DNA of 64,000 bases from Rhizorhabdus phycosphaerae (GTDB lineage Bacteria > Pseudomonadota > Alphaproteobacteria > Sphingomonadales > Sphingomonadaceae): the NCBI RefSeq assembly GCF_011044255.1, contig NZ_CP049107.1:3841001-3905000 (forward strand), written 5' to 3'. Every line of letters starts with the position of its first letter. Position 1 is the first letter of the stretch. Positions 25,095 to 33,886 of the stretch are shown one piece after another. A program made the translations under genes and the position numbers. The notes beneath the pieces were generated by a model that was not told where the DNA came from, searched no databases, and was given only the letters and a program-made list of their open reading frames with translations.

Positions 25095-25874
25095 CTAGGC
25101 ACCGCCGGGCTCGGCCATCTTGCGGTGCTGTTCGGCGAGGAGGGCGGCGGGCGTGACATTCGCCACAGCCTTCTGAATTTTGTTCTTCCAGCCGGAAACG
25201 ACGCTCGCCTTGCCGGCCATCAGCGCGTCCCAGCCATCCCTGGCGACATCGGCCGGGTCGCTCTTCCCGGGATCGGCGCCGACCGACGTATCAAGCATGT
25301 CGGCACGATCGAAGAACTCCGTCTCCACCGGGCCCGGCATCAGGGTGGTGAGCGTCACGCCCTTCACATCCTTGATCTCGTTGCGGACAGCTTCGGTGAA
25401 GTTATCGATGAAGGCCTTGGTGCCATTATAGACCGCATTGAAGCTGCCCGGGATGAAACCGGCGATCGAGCCGGTAACGAGCACCTTGCCATCATTGCGC
25501 GCGACCATCTCCTTCAGGACCTTCTGGAGCAGATACACCGTGCCGGTAACGTTGGTATCGATCACCCGACGCCAGTCGGCGACATCCTGATCGAGAAAAG
25601 CGTGACCGAGACCCCGCCCGGCGTTGGCGCAGAGCAGGTCCACCTTCCGGCGACCGGCGGCACCGAGCAGCTTATCGACACCCCCAATGGTGGCGAGGTC
25701 CGTTTCCACCGCCTCGACCGTCGCGCCCCTGGCCCGGAGATCGTCGGCAGCGGCGAGGATAAGCGCTTCGTCAGCCGCGATTAGAAGATCATATCCGCTC
25801 TTTGCCGCAAGTCCGGCCAGCTCGAAGCCGATGCCGGTCGATGCACCCGTGATGATCGCAAATTTGTTGGCCAT
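25095..25874 (-). CDS. SDR family NAD(P)-dependent oxidoreductase
   Basis: A 259-residue short-chain dehydrogenase. The cofactor motif TGASTGIG is at residues 9-16, with LLCANAGRG, the catalytic Ser in VTGSIAGF and the Tyr-x3-Lys in YNGTKAF. Substrate unknown. It is the last gene of the SRPBCC-ADH-SDR unit (10 bases after the ADH stop), which starts at an EcfG-type promoter, so induction in the general stress response is likely. Confidence 0.92.
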   Translation of the reverse strand: MANKFAIITGASTGIGFELAGLAAKSGYDLLIAADEALILAAADDLRARGATVEAVETDLATIGGVDKLLGAAGRRKVDLLCANAGRGLGHAFLDQDVADWRRVIDTNVTGTVYLLQKVLKEMVARNDGKVLVTGSIAGFIPGSFNAVYNGTKAFIDNFTEAVRNEIKDVKGVTLTTLMPGPVETEFFDRADMLDTSVGADPGKSDPADVARDGWDALMAGKASVVSGWKNKIQKAVANVTPAALLAEQHRKMAEPGGA

Positions 25875-25884
25875 GTCGGATCTC

Positions 25885-27075
25885 CTACTCGGCAGCGATC
25901 GCCATGCCGGGCTTCAGCACGACCTTGGTCACTTCGTTCTGGTTGTCGTGGAACATCTTGTAGCCTTCGGCCGCCTGTTCGAGCGGGAGACGATGGCTGA
26001 TCAGGAAGGTCGTATCGATCTTGCCTTCGATGATCGCGTTGAGCAGCGCGGGCATATAGTGCTGCACGCTGGTCTGGCCTGTTTTGAGGGTGAGGCCCTT
26101 CTCCATGAAGGCACCGAGCGGAAATTTGTCGACTATGCCGCCATACACCGCGGGCATCGAGACACGCCCGCCCTTGCGGCAGGCGATGATCGCCTGACGG
26201 ATTGAGTGAATCCGGTCGGTGCCGAGAAAGGTCGACTTCTTGATCTGATCTATGACGTTATCGACAAAGAAGCCGTGCGCCTCGAGGCCCACGGCGTCGA
26301 TGACGGCGTCGGGGCCGATGCCCCCCGTCATCTCCATCAGCGCCTCATAGGTCTTGCTTTCCTCGAAATTGATCGTCTCGGCGCCGAAGGTCTTCGCCAG
26401 TTCCAGGCGGTGTGGGAAATGGTCGATCGCAATTACGCGCTCGGCCCCCATGAGCATCGCGGACTGGATCGCAAAGAGACCCACGGGCCCGCACCCCCAG
26501 ACCGCAACGGTGTCGCCCGGTTCGATGTCGGCATTCTCCGCTGCCTGCCATCCTGTGGGCAAAATGTCCGAAAGGAACAGCACTTTGTCGTCGTCAATAC
26601 CGTCGGGGATCACCAACGGGCCGACATCCGAGAAGGGGATGCGGACATATTCGGCCTGCCCGCCCGCATAGCCGCCGGTAAGGTGGCTGTATCCGAACAG
26701 GCCTGACATCGGCTGCCCATAGAGCTCCATGCCGATATCCTGATTGTCGGCAGGGTTGCCATTGTCGCAGGCGGAATATTGATGCTTACCGCAATGGTAG
26801 CAGCTGCCGCAGGCGATCGTGAACGGCACAACGACCCGCTGACCCTTTTTGAGCGTCGACTTGGGGCCGGTTTCGACCACTTCGCCCATGAACTCATGGC
26901 CGAGAATGTCGCCGGCCTGCATCGTCGGGATGTAGCCGTCATAGAGATGCAGGTCCGAGCCGCAGATCGCGGTCGACGTGACCTTGATGATCGCATCGCG
27001 CGGGTTGAGGATTTCCGGATCGTCGACCGTATCGACGCGAACGTCGTGCTTCCCGTGCCAAGTGAGGGCGCGCAT
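25885..27075 (-). CDS. Zinc-dependent alcohol dehydrogenase, formaldehyde-dehydrogenase-like MDR
   Basis: A 396-residue medium-chain dehydrogenase. Catalytic zinc site: [11 protein letters not shown] (Cys38) and [12 protein letters not shown]; structural zinc: [15 protein letters not shown] (four Cys in CxxCxxCx7C); cofactor site: [15 protein letters not shown] followed by an acidic residue ([10 protein letters not shown]), which points to NAD. It resembles the glutathione-independent formaldehyde dehydrogenase-like group found in many stress regulons; the substrate is not set by sequence. Two bases separate it from the upstream SRPBCC gene. Confidence 0.9.
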   Translation of the reverse strand: MRALTWHGKHDVRVDTVDDPEILNPRDAIIKVTSTAICGSDLHLYDGYIPTMQAGDILGHEFMGEVVETGPKSTLKKGQRVVVPFTIACGSCYHCGKHQYSACDNGNPADNQDIGMELYGQPMSGLFGYSHLTGGYAGGQAEYVRIPFSDVGPLVIPDGIDDDKVLFLSDILPTGWQAAENADIEPGDTVAVWGCGPVGLFAIQSAMLMGAERVIAIDHFPHRLELAKTFGAETINFEESKTYEALMEMTGGIGPDAVIDAVGLEAHGFFVDNVIDQIKKSTFLGTDRIHSIRQAIIACRKGGRVSMPAVYGGIVDKFPLGAFMEKGLTLKTGQTSVQHYMPALLNAIIEGKIDTTFLISHRLPLEQAAEGYKMFHDNQNEVTKVVLKPGMAIAAE

Positions 27076-27077
27076 GC

Positions 27078-27674
27078 TTATTCCTTCTCTTCGGCGAATT
27101 GCTTGGCGGTGCGCGAGGCTGTCGCGACTTCGCCCGTTTCCATGAGTTGTTTGAAGCGCCGCAGATCGCGCCGGGCCTGAATGGCAGGCTCGCGTTGAAA
27201 CATCTTGGCGATCAACTTGCCCACCACACCAGCCGGCGGATCATAAACGATCGTCGCTCTGACGATCGTACCGCGATCGCCCTGCGCATCGCGAAAATCG
27301 ATCCGTCCGCTGTTCGGCACATCGGCGCCGTCCATCGATGCCCAGCCTATCGTCTCGCCCTCGATTTCCTCGGTGATGACGGCATCCCATTCGACCGTCT
27401 TCCCGCCGGGTGCCTTTACGACCCAATGCGAGACGTCGCCGCGCACGTCGACCGACACGACATTATCCATGAAGCTCGGCAAATTGGCGAAGTCGCGCCA
27501 GTAAGAGAAGAGCTCCGCGCGCGGGCGATTGATCGTGACCGTGCATCCGATCAACGTGCCGCCCTTGGCCTCAGTGAGTTCATTCGTCGCGCGGCCAATG
27601 GCATCGCCATTCTTGGAAGTGGACAATGGGGCGTCGTCCCGGGCCATCTCCAGGCCCGTAGCGGAATCACTCAT
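27078..27674 (-). CDS. SRPBCC-fold protein (polyketide cyclase/dehydrase-like)
   Basis: A 198-residue START/SRPBCC-fold protein; the hydrophobic-cavity fold begins at about residue 40 ([58 protein letters not shown]) and ends in a charged helix ([20 protein letters not shown]). No catalytic residues are evident; such proteins bind lipids or small ligands. First gene of the stress-type operon. An EcfG-type promoter sits 32-56 bases upstream of the ATG. Confidence 0.85.
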   Translation of the reverse strand: MSDSATGLEMARDDAPLSTSKNGDAIGRATNELTEAKGGTLIGCTVTINRPRAELFSYWRDFANLPSFMDNVVSVDVRGDVSHWVVKAPGGKTVEWDAVITEEIEGETIGWASMDGADVPNSGRIDFRDAQGDRGTIVRATIVYDPPAGVVGKLIAKMFQREPAIQARRDLRRFKQLMETGEVATASRTAKQFAEEKE

Positions 27675-27705
27675 CTTGGAATCTCCGTGGCGTAGGACTC
27701 TTCAA

Positions 27706-27730
27706 AACCACCTGCGGAGCGTCACGTTCC
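27706..27730 (-). promoter_or_regulatory. EcfG-type general stress promoter
   Basis: On the minus strand GGAAC (27730-27726), 17 bases, GTT (27708-27706), that is GGAAC-16-GGTT compared with the alphaproteobacterial EcfG consensus GGAAC-16/17-CGTT. It is correctly placed 32 bases before the SRPBCC gene ATG. By established knowledge the EcfG-PhyR-NepR cascade drives such promoters under osmotic, oxidative or starvation stress. Confidence 0.75.
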
Positions 27731-27918
27731 TTTTGTTTCGCGAGGCGATCCGACGACGGGGATGTTCGTATGCCGTCGTGAGAAGCATCTGAGATCATCG
27801 ATCTCTGTTGATAGATCGCGTGCAGTTTTACTGCCGAATATGCGTCGACGGCTGTTCTGGAGTTAGACCGTTTCTTACTCGAATCAGGAATTTATTCCCC
27901 TTGTATCGTTCAAGGCGG

Positions 27919-28146
27919 TCATTCCGGTTCGGGTCGGCTCGCCTTTCGGTCTGCCAGCGGATAATCTTCGGGCGTCACAGTGCCCACCGTCGGCCGGTCT
28001 TCGGCGGCTTCCTGCGGTTTGCCGCCACGCGTGCGCGGATCCGGGTCCTGCGCGTTGGGCCGGGCGTCGCCGGCCGGATCACGGCGCTGCAGTGCCTCGG
28101 TCTGCTTGGCGTCGGGATCGAGCCGGTCGGTCGTGAACTCGGGCAT
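27919..28146 (-). CDS. Small hydrophilic hypothetical protein
   Basis: A 75-residue, very polar, Pro/Asp/Arg-rich protein (LDPDAKQTEALQRRDPAGDA; TVGTVTPEDYPLADRKAS) that is probably disordered. ATG 28146 has AGGAGG exactly six bases upstream, an excellent start signal and the main reason to call it. No family recognised. It lies in a block of small stress-type genes on the same strand; the long open frame to 28536 upstream of this start is not used. Confidence 0.6.
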   Translation of the reverse strand: MPEFTTDRLDPDAKQTEALQRRDPAGDARPNAQDPDPRTRGGKPQEAAEDRPTVGTVTPEDYPLADRKASRPEPE

Positions 28147-28267
28147 CCTCATCCTCCTGGGGGAAATTAGCGGCCGTTTCGCCGATGCTGTTTTTAGATG
28201 ATCGATGCAGCCGCTCAGCTGTGGCGCCAGCGTCTCGGGGAGTGCGTTTCCCGCTATTTCGATTGAG

Positions 28268-28606
28268 CTATTGTGTCGCTTGTGTCTTGCGATCGCGCAA
28301 GCCGCGGGCCTGTTCGTCGAGTTGGTCGGCTTCGAAGTCCGCCTGTGTGCGCAACTGGTCGCCCTGCTTCTCAAGCGCTTCGGCCGCAGCGTCGCTCGCC
28401 CGCGCATCAGCCTTCTCGACACGGTCCTGTGCCTCGCCGAGCCGCTCTCGCGGCCCCTCGCCCGTGACGTTCTCTCCCATCGCAGCGGCTTCGGCGCGAT
28501 CGGCGTCGCGTCCGGCTTTCTCGTTGGGGCCGTCACAGGCCGTAAGGCTTGCCAGGCATGCGAGCGTCAGAATGGCACCGCGCGCGGCGCTGGCAATTTC
28601 GGTCAT
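28268..28606 (-). CDS. Small lipoprotein with charged helical body
   Basis: A 112-residue predicted lipoprotein. A signal peptide ends at the lipobox LTAC (Cys24), and the rest is one long Ala/Glu/Asp/Arg-rich helix (LGEAQDRVEKADARASDAAA; QGDQLRTQADFEADQLDEQA) likely to form a coiled coil in the periplasm. ATG 28606 is preceded by GGGGG. It starts 53 bases after the DUF2383 gene stop and may be co-transcribed. Function unknown; a role at the envelope during stress is inference from neighbours. Confidence 0.75.
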   Translation of the reverse strand: MTEIASAARGAILTLACLASLTACDGPNEKAGRDADRAEAAAMGENVTGEGPRERLGEAQDRVEKADARASDAAAEALEKQGDQLRTQADFEADQLDEQARGLRDRKTQATQ

Positions 28607-28659
28607 ATCGACCCCCTGATGGGAGGGCAGCGGGAGCAGAAGCTCCCGCTGCCTTCGGG

Positions 28660-29112
28660 TTAACCGCGTTCCATCGAATGCTTGAGGTCGCGCATCTGGT
28701 CATGGCCTTCCTTGACCGAGACATAGGCCTTTTCGATGATCGCGCGAACCGACGGCGACAGGTCGGTGTCGCGGATGGCGTCCTCATACTTTGCCTTGAT
28801 GTGGTCCTCGCCGGCTTCGACCTCGTTGATGATCGCCTTGTCGTCATGGCGGGTCACCATGGACTTCAGGTTGAGAAAGACGCGGTGCGCGCCGGCCAGC
28901 ACCGTGCCGTCATCTTCGGGCTCGCCGCCGAGGCTGGTGACCTGCTGCTGCAGCTGGGTCGCAACCTTGCGCCGTTCGGTCGCACGGCTGGTAAACAGCG
29001 CGCTGAACCGGCCCTCGCTCGCCTTTGCAGCTTCCGTGTAGCCATCGACGCTGTCGATCGTCGTCGCGATCAGGCTGTTCAAGGTCGAGATATCATTGCT
29101 GGTGTCGGACAT
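28660..29112 (-). CDS. DUF2383 (PA2169-type) four-helix-bundle protein
   Basis: A 150-residue ferritin-like four-helix-bundle protein of the PA2169/DUF2383 family (ISTLNSLIATTIDSVDGYTE; RRKVATQLQQQVTSLGGEPE; EAGEDHIKAKYEDAIRDTDL). ATG 29112 has AGGAA six bases upstream; the ORF extension to 29256 has no support. The molecular function is unknown; relatives are commonly stress-induced. It precedes the small lipoprotein gene. Confidence 0.88.
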   Translation of the reverse strand: MSDTSNDISTLNSLIATTIDSVDGYTEAAKASEGRFSALFTSRATERRKVATQLQQQVTSLGGEPEDDGTVLAGAHRVFLNLKSMVTRHDDKAIINEVEAGEDHIKAKYEDAIRDTDLSPSVRAIIEKAYVSVKEGHDQMRDLKHSMERG

Positions 29113-29549
29113 GGGGCGTTCCTGTCGATAAAGGGGGAAGGCTGCGGCAGTGCAGACTGCAGGAGATAACGCCCCGACCGCGCCGAAAGTCGCATCGGAG
29201 ATCGACGAGATATCGATTCCGTGCGACGGGCGACGCAGTTGGCCCCCGTCCAACATACCGCGCGCCCGATATGGCGGGCGCCCCGCCCGGAATTAAATAT
29301 AGAGAATTGCATCAGATGATCGCCGGCATTGGCGCAGTTCGCGGCACTATGGCGTCGGCCGGGCGTTCCTATAGGAAATCCATGAAAGAAATCGGCATGC
29401 GCGTCCCCTCCCTGCTTCGTCCGGGCCGCGAGCGCGATACGGCGGCCGCAAGCCTGACCAGCATCCTTTGAACACTGTGGCACTTTTCCTTGGCCGGCGG
29501 CGCGCTCCGTTTCGCTGGTCGTCTTTCCTTCCAATCCAGCGAGGCCGAC
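29113..29549. other. Intergenic region with one tiny candidate ORF
   Basis: This 437-base divergent gap holds promoters for the DUF2383 gene (minus) and the 72-residue protein gene (plus). It contains a 12-base palindrome TTCCTATAGGAA (29366-29377) and a 29-codon reading frame (29382-29471, MKEIGMRV to TSIL) with AGGAA four bases before its ATG. I cannot support that frame as a gene beyond its start signal. Confidence 0.35.
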
Positions 29550-29768
29550 ATGGCATTTCAGATCAAGCGTAAGGGGCCCGGTCGCGCGGACCTGTTCACG
29601 GAGGAAAAATATGGCGATGCGATGCATGTCGCCGCAGCGTTGATCCGCGAGCGCGTTCCCAAGGCTCGGACGTCGGTCACCAATTTGAAGACAGGCGAAA
29701 CGCTAAGCGAGGACGAGATCGAGGAAGCCGTGCTCGCGCTTGGTCCGCTCAAGCGGCGAGCTGGCTGA
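29550..29768 (+). CDS. Small conserved-looking hypothetical protein
   Basis: A 72-residue soluble protein (MAFQIKRKGPGRADLFTEEK; HVAAALIRERVPKARTSVTN; TLSEDEIEEAVLALGPLKRR) of compact alpha/beta appearance and no named family. ATG 29550 follows GAGG at five bases; an upstream TTG at 29490 adds an unlikely extension. It lies between the stress-type gene block and the esterase gene, 78 bases before the latter. Confidence 0.6.
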   Translation: MAFQIKRKGPGRADLFTEEKYGDAMHVAAALIRERVPKARTSVTNLKTGETLSEDEIEEAVLALGPLKRRAG

Positions 29769-29846
29769 GCCAGCGCGTCCTGCCTGCCGGGCAGCGCTTG
29801 CAGGCAGCCGAGCGGATTGCGGCGATAACTCCTTTGAGGACCTTCC

Positions 29847-30923
29847 ATGAAATTTCTATCTCGCTCGGCGATGGCCGAAATTCTTCGGCTGACGCAAAGC
29901 GGCAATGTCGTGGGAGCGACCTTTCAGATTCTCGCGAATCTCGCCCAAGAGACCCCAGCCTCGGCGTCAAAGCGGCGCAAGCCCGGCGTCGCGATCCGGA
30001 AACAGCCAAGGGCCGCGCGTTCCAAAAGGACGGCGGCTCATGGGGAAGAAAGCCCTTCGGAGGGGCGTTTCGAACGCCGCCTATATGATGGCCCGGCCGG
30101 TCGCCTGGACTATTTCCTGTATAAGCCTGCGGGCAGCACGTCCGGGAGGCCGCTTATCCTGATGCTGCACGGTTGCACCCAATCGCCCGAGGATTTCGCA
30201 CGCGGCACGCGCATGAACTTGCTCGCGGACGAATATGGATTTCTGGTCGGCTATCCCGCTCAATCGCACAGCGCGAACGCGCAAAAATGCTGGAACTGGT
30301 TTCGACCGGAGGACCAGAGGCGAGACGCCGGCGAACCCGCGATGATGGCCGGCATCGTCGGGCAATTGATCGCCGAAGAACAGGTCGATGCGACACGTGT
30401 CTATGTTGCGGGTATGTCGGCCGGCGGAGCCGCGGCAGCCGTGCTTGCCGAGGTCTATCCGGATCTTTTTGCGGCTGTCGGTGTCCATTCCGGCCTGCCC
30501 TGTGGCGCGGCGACGTCGATTCCGGGGGCTTTCGCAGCGATGCGGAACGGGGGCGATCGGCGAGATCGGCCGCCGCGAAGCGGACGCGCCGTACCTGTCA
30601 TCACCTTTCATGGAGATCGCGACGACACGGTCAGCGCCGCGAACAGCGACAGGATCGTCGAGGAGGCCTTGGATGCCGGGGGCAGCGCCCTGAAGCGGTC
30701 CAGGCTTACGGGCGAGGAGCCGGGTGGCCGCCGGTTTACGCGGGAGATACACAGCAATAGCGCCGACGACATCGTCATCGAGAAATGCACGGTCGAGGGG
30801 GCAGGCCACGGATGGGCGGGCGGCGACAGCGCCGGCTCTTATGTGGATCCCAAGGGACCCGACGCGTCGCGGGCCATGGTGCGCTTCTTTCTCTCCCACC
30901 GCATGGGGCCCTCGGCCAATTAG
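29847..30923 (+). CDS. PHB depolymerase-family esterase
   Basis: A 358-residue alpha/beta hydrolase of the extracellular-PHB-depolymerase/feruloyl-esterase-like family. The first 75 residues are basic and linker-like, without a clear signal peptide. The catalytic domain has the oxyanion strand LILMLHGCTQSPEDFARGT, nucleophile elbow AGMSAGG (Ser191), the acid in ITFHGDRDDTV and the His in VEGAGHGWAGG. ATG 29847 follows GAGGA at six bases. The substrate may be a polyester or another ester; the missing signal argues for an intracellular or unconventional location. Confidence 0.88.
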   Translation: MKFLSRSAMAEILRLTQSGNVVGATFQILANLAQETPASASKRRKPGVAIRKQPRAARSKRTAAHGEESPSEGRFERRLYDGPAGRLDYFLYKPAGSTSGRPLILMLHGCTQSPEDFARGTRMNLLADEYGFLVGYPAQSHSANAQKCWNWFRPEDQRRDAGEPAMMAGIVGQLIAEEQVDATRVYVAGMSAGGAAAAVLAEVYPDLFAAVGVHSGLPCGAATSIPGAFAAMRNGGDRRDRPPRSGRAVPVITFHGDRDDTVSAANSDRIVEEALDAGGSALKRSRLTGEEPGGRRFTREIHSNSADDIVIEKCTVEGAGHGWAGGDSAGSYVDPKGPDASRAMVRFFLSHRMGPSAN

Positions 30924-31089
30924 CCGGAAAGACAGGCAGTCCGCTCACGCCGGAGAGGTGGAGGGTGTTTGTCGAAAGCTCAGCTACGCCCTTGCCGGTC
31001 GGGCGCAGGGCGTGCCGCTCTGTCCCGAGCGTGAGGTACGGACTACCTCGCCCTCAGGCGAAGCTGACGCAACGTCGATGTAGGAAAAT

Positions 31090-31166
31090 TGGCGCGCCCG
31101 GAACGATTCGAACGTCCGACCCTCAGATTCGTAGTCTGATGCTCTATCCAGCTGAGCTACGGGCGC
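31090..31166 (-). tRNA. tRNA-Arg (anticodon ACG)
   Basis: A 77-base cloverleaf on the minus strand with encoded CCA. The acceptor GCGCCCG pairs with CGGGCGC; D arm AGCTCAGCTGGATAGAGC; anticodon loop CTACGAA; T arm GTTCGAATC. The ACG anticodon is the one normally edited to ICG to read CGU, CGC and CGA. Confidence 0.97.
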
Positions 31167-31249
31167 GCTGTGGGAGGGGCATCTAGTGGGGTAAATCGTC
31201 GGGCGCAACCCCGTTGCGCAGATTTTCTGCGCGGCCTAGACCCGGCGCC

Positions 31250-31777
31250 ATGTCCAGCCCCGCTTTTCGCCCTTTCTCCGCGCCTTGCGCGTCGGCCCTT
31301 CTTGCCGCTCTGGCGCTGACCGCCTGCGCCGATGAGCGCAGCGGCTACCCATCGCTCGCCCCCCGTCCGGTCGAGCGGGAGGTGTTGAAGGCGGATCCGG
31401 TGCCGCCCGCGCCCGATTCGACGCCCGCGCCGCTGCCGGCTTCGGCCGATGTCTCGGCGGTCGTGGCGCAAGCGGAGGAGGCCGATGCGGCGTTCCGCGC
31501 GGCACTGGCGAAGGATGGCGCCGGCATAGCGGCGGGGCTGCGCCAGGAGGCGGGCAGCGATGCCTGGATCGCAGCGCAGCAGAGTTACAGCAGCCTCGAT
31601 TCGTCACGCGCGGCGGTCGCCGACGCGCTGGCCGAGCTCGACCGGCGGCGCGAGGCGGCTGTGACCGCCGGCAATGTCGCCGCTGCCGACGCGATCACCG
31701 AGGCCGCCGTGCGCCTGCAGGCGACCTATGATGCCGAGCGCGCCGCGCTCGACGCCCTGATGCTCAGCGGATCCTGA
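31250..31777 (+). CDS. Hypothetical lipoprotein
   Basis: A 175-residue protein with signal and lipobox (ALLAALALTAC-AD, Cys about 25), a Pro-rich linker (VPPAPDSTPAPLPASADV) and an Ala/Glu-rich helical body (EEADAAFRAALAKDGAGIAA; AAVRLQATYDAERAALDALM). No family recognised. ATG 31250 gives a normal signal peptide; a TTG at 31214 is the longer option. It ends six bases before oligopeptidase B and is probably co-transcribed with it. Confidence 0.7.
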   Translation: MSSPAFRPFSAPCASALLAALALTACADERSGYPSLAPRPVEREVLKADPVPPAPDSTPAPLPASADVSAVVAQAEEADAAFRAALAKDGAGIAAGLRQEAGSDAWIAAQQSYSSLDSSRAAVADALAELDRRREAAVTAGNVAAADAITEAAVRLQATYDAERAALDALMLSGS

Positions 31778-31782
31778 ACGCC

Positions 31783-33834
31783 ATGCTACCACAGCCCCCC
31801 ATCGCCGCGCAGCGGCCGCACGCCTATACGCGTCATGGACAGACGATCGAGGACCCCTGGTTCTGGCTGAAGGACCAGAAATATCCGGTGATCGACGATC
31901 CCGACGTGCTCGCCTATCTCGGCGAGGAGAATGCTTATTTCGAGGCGGCGATGAAGCCGCACGAGGCGCTCGTCGAGACGCTGTTCGCCGAGATGAAGGC
32001 GCGCCTGAAAGAGGATGACGCCAGCGTTCCGCAGAAGGACGGCGACTGGCTCTACTGGTGGGCGTTCCGGCCCGGCGGGCAATATCGCGTCTGGTACCGC
32101 AAGCCGGCGGCGGGCGGCGAGGAGCAGGTGCTCCTCGACGAGCCGGCCGAGGCGGAAGGGCATGACTATTTCCGCCTGCAGGTGCTGAGCGTCAGCCCGG
32201 ACGGGCGGCTCGCCGCCTGGTCGGCCGATCGCAGCGGGGCCGAGCGCTTCGAGCTCCGCATCCGCGACCTGGCGACGGGCGCCGATGTCGAGACGGTCAC
32301 GACCGTGGCGAACGGCGCGGTGGCGTGGGGCAATGACTCGCGCAGCCTCGTCTACACCGAGGTCAACGACAACTGGCGCACCTATCGCGCGCGGCTCCAC
32401 CGGCTGGGCAGCGACCCGGCCGAAGACGTCACCGTCTATGAGGAGACCGAGGAGCTCGGCTTCAATGTGGGCGTGGGCAAGACCCAGGACGATCGCTGGA
32501 TCGTCGTCGCGACCGGCGACAACCAGACGAGCGAGGTGCGCCTTGTCCCCGCCGACGATCCGGGTGCCGCGCCGCTTCTGGTCAGCCCCCGCAAGTTGAA
32601 GCGCGAATATTCGGTCGACAGCGCCCATGGGGCGCTGTGGATCCTGACCAATGACGAGCATGTGAACTTCCGCGTCGCGAAGGCGGACCCGGCCGCGCCC
32701 GGCGACTGGGAGACCGTCGTCGCGGGATCGGACGCGGTCTATATCCGGGGCATCACCGCCTTTGCCCGGCACCTGATGCTGGTCGAACGGGTCGAGGGCC
32801 TCGATCAGATCCGCCTGCGCGCCTATGACGGCAGCGAGCATCGGATCGCCTTTCCGGAGGCGAGCTATACCGTCTCGCCCGGCAGCAACCCCGAATATGA
32901 TCCGCCCGCCTATCGGCTTGGCTATGCGTCGATGGTCACCCCGCAGACGGTCTATGATTATGATCCGGTCGCGCGCCAGCTGACGACGCTGAAGGTGCAG
33001 GACATTCCGTCGGGTTACGATCCGTCGCTTTACGAGACCGAGCGGCTGATGGTGCCCGCGCGTGACGGGCGGTCGATCCCTGTCTCGGTGCTCTACCGCA
33101 AGGGCTTCCCGCGCGACGGATCGGGCAAGCTGTTCCTCTACGCCTATGGCGCCTATGGCCATGCGATCCCGCCGGGCTTCTCCACCGTCCGGTTGTCGCT
33201 GGTCGACCGCGGCTGGGCCTATGCGATCGCGCATATCCGGGGCGGCGACGACCTCGGCTATGACTGGTATCTGCAGGGCAAGGCGGAGCAGCGCTGGAAC
33301 ACCTTCCGCGACTTTTCCGATGCTGCACGCGGCCTGATCGCGGCGGGCCTGACCCAGGCCGGACGGATCGCGATCAACGGCGGATCGGCGGGCGGCGAGC
33401 TGATGGGCGTGGTCGCCAACACCGATCCCGATCTATGGGGTGCTGTCGTGGCCGACGTGCCGTTCGTCGACGTGCTCAACACGATGCAGGACGAAAGCCT
33501 GCCGCTGACGCCCGGGGAATGGCCCGAATGGGGCAATCCGATAACCGATCCGGCGGCGTTCGATCTGATCCGCAGCTACAGCCCCTATGACAATGTCGAG
33601 GCCAAAGCCTATCCGCCGATGCTGATCACGGGCGGTCTAAACGACCCGCGCGTGACCTATTGGGAGCCGGCCAAATGGGCCGCCCGGCTGCGCGCGACCA
33701 AGACCGACGACAATCTGCTGCTGCTCAAGATCAACATGGGCGCGGGCCATGGCGGCAAGTCGGGCCGCTATGACTCGCTACGCGAGGACGCAGAGGCCTA
33801 TGCCTTCGTCCTGACCCAGGTCGGCGGGGCCTAG
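31783..33834 (+). CDS. ptrB: Oligopeptidase B (S9 prolyl-oligopeptidase family)
   Basis: A 683-residue serine peptidase that cleaves short peptides after Arg or Lys. The N-terminal seven-bladed propeller (YTRHGQTIEDPWFWLKDQKY at the start) covers about residues 70-400 and the C-terminal alpha/beta-hydrolase domain the rest. The catalytic triad is visible: Ser535 in INGGSAGG, Asp621 in TGGLNDPRV, His656 in MGAGHGGKSGR. HIRGGDDLGYDWYLQGK is diagnostic for the family. Length is typical; no signal peptide, so cytosolic. Secure. Confidence 0.95.
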   Translation: MLPQPPIAAQRPHAYTRHGQTIEDPWFWLKDQKYPVIDDPDVLAYLGEENAYFEAAMKPHEALVETLFAEMKARLKEDDASVPQKDGDWLYWWAFRPGGQYRVWYRKPAAGGEEQVLLDEPAEAEGHDYFRLQVLSVSPDGRLAAWSADRSGAERFELRIRDLATGADVETVTTVANGAVAWGNDSRSLVYTEVNDNWRTYRARLHRLGSDPAEDVTVYEETEELGFNVGVGKTQDDRWIVVATGDNQTSEVRLVPADDPGAAPLLVSPRKLKREYSVDSAHGALWILTNDEHVNFRVAKADPAAPGDWETVVAGSDAVYIRGITAFARHLMLVERVEGLDQIRLRAYDGSEHRIAFPEASYTVSPGSNPEYDPPAYRLGYASMVTPQTVYDYDPVARQLTTLKVQDIPSGYDPSLYETERLMVPARDGRSIPVSVLYRKGFPRDGSGKLFLYAYGAYGHAIPPGFSTVRLSLVDRGWAYAIAHIRGGDDLGYDWYLQGKAEQRWNTFRDFSDAARGLIAAGLTQAGRIAINGGSAGGELMGVVANTDPDLWGAVVADVPFVDVLNTMQDESLPLTPGEWPEWGNPITDPAAFDLIRSYSPYDNVEAKAYPPMLITGGLNDPRVTYWEPAKWAARLRATKTDDNLLLLKINMGAGHGGKSGRYDSLREDAEAYAFVLTQVGGA

Positions 33835-33886
33835 CGCGGGAGAGCGGGTCCGGGGCGCGGATCAGGTCGGTCCGCCCCTCGGCGGG

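Noticed and set aside
29382-29471. A 29-codon frame with AGGAA before its ATG.
   Set aside because: No conservation evidence is available and no hydrophobic or structured feature is visible; it is mentioned only as content of the gap.
31786-33234. A 482-codon frame opposite oligopeptidase B.
   Set aside because: It is antisense to a gene with a complete catalytic triad and has no recognisable domain.
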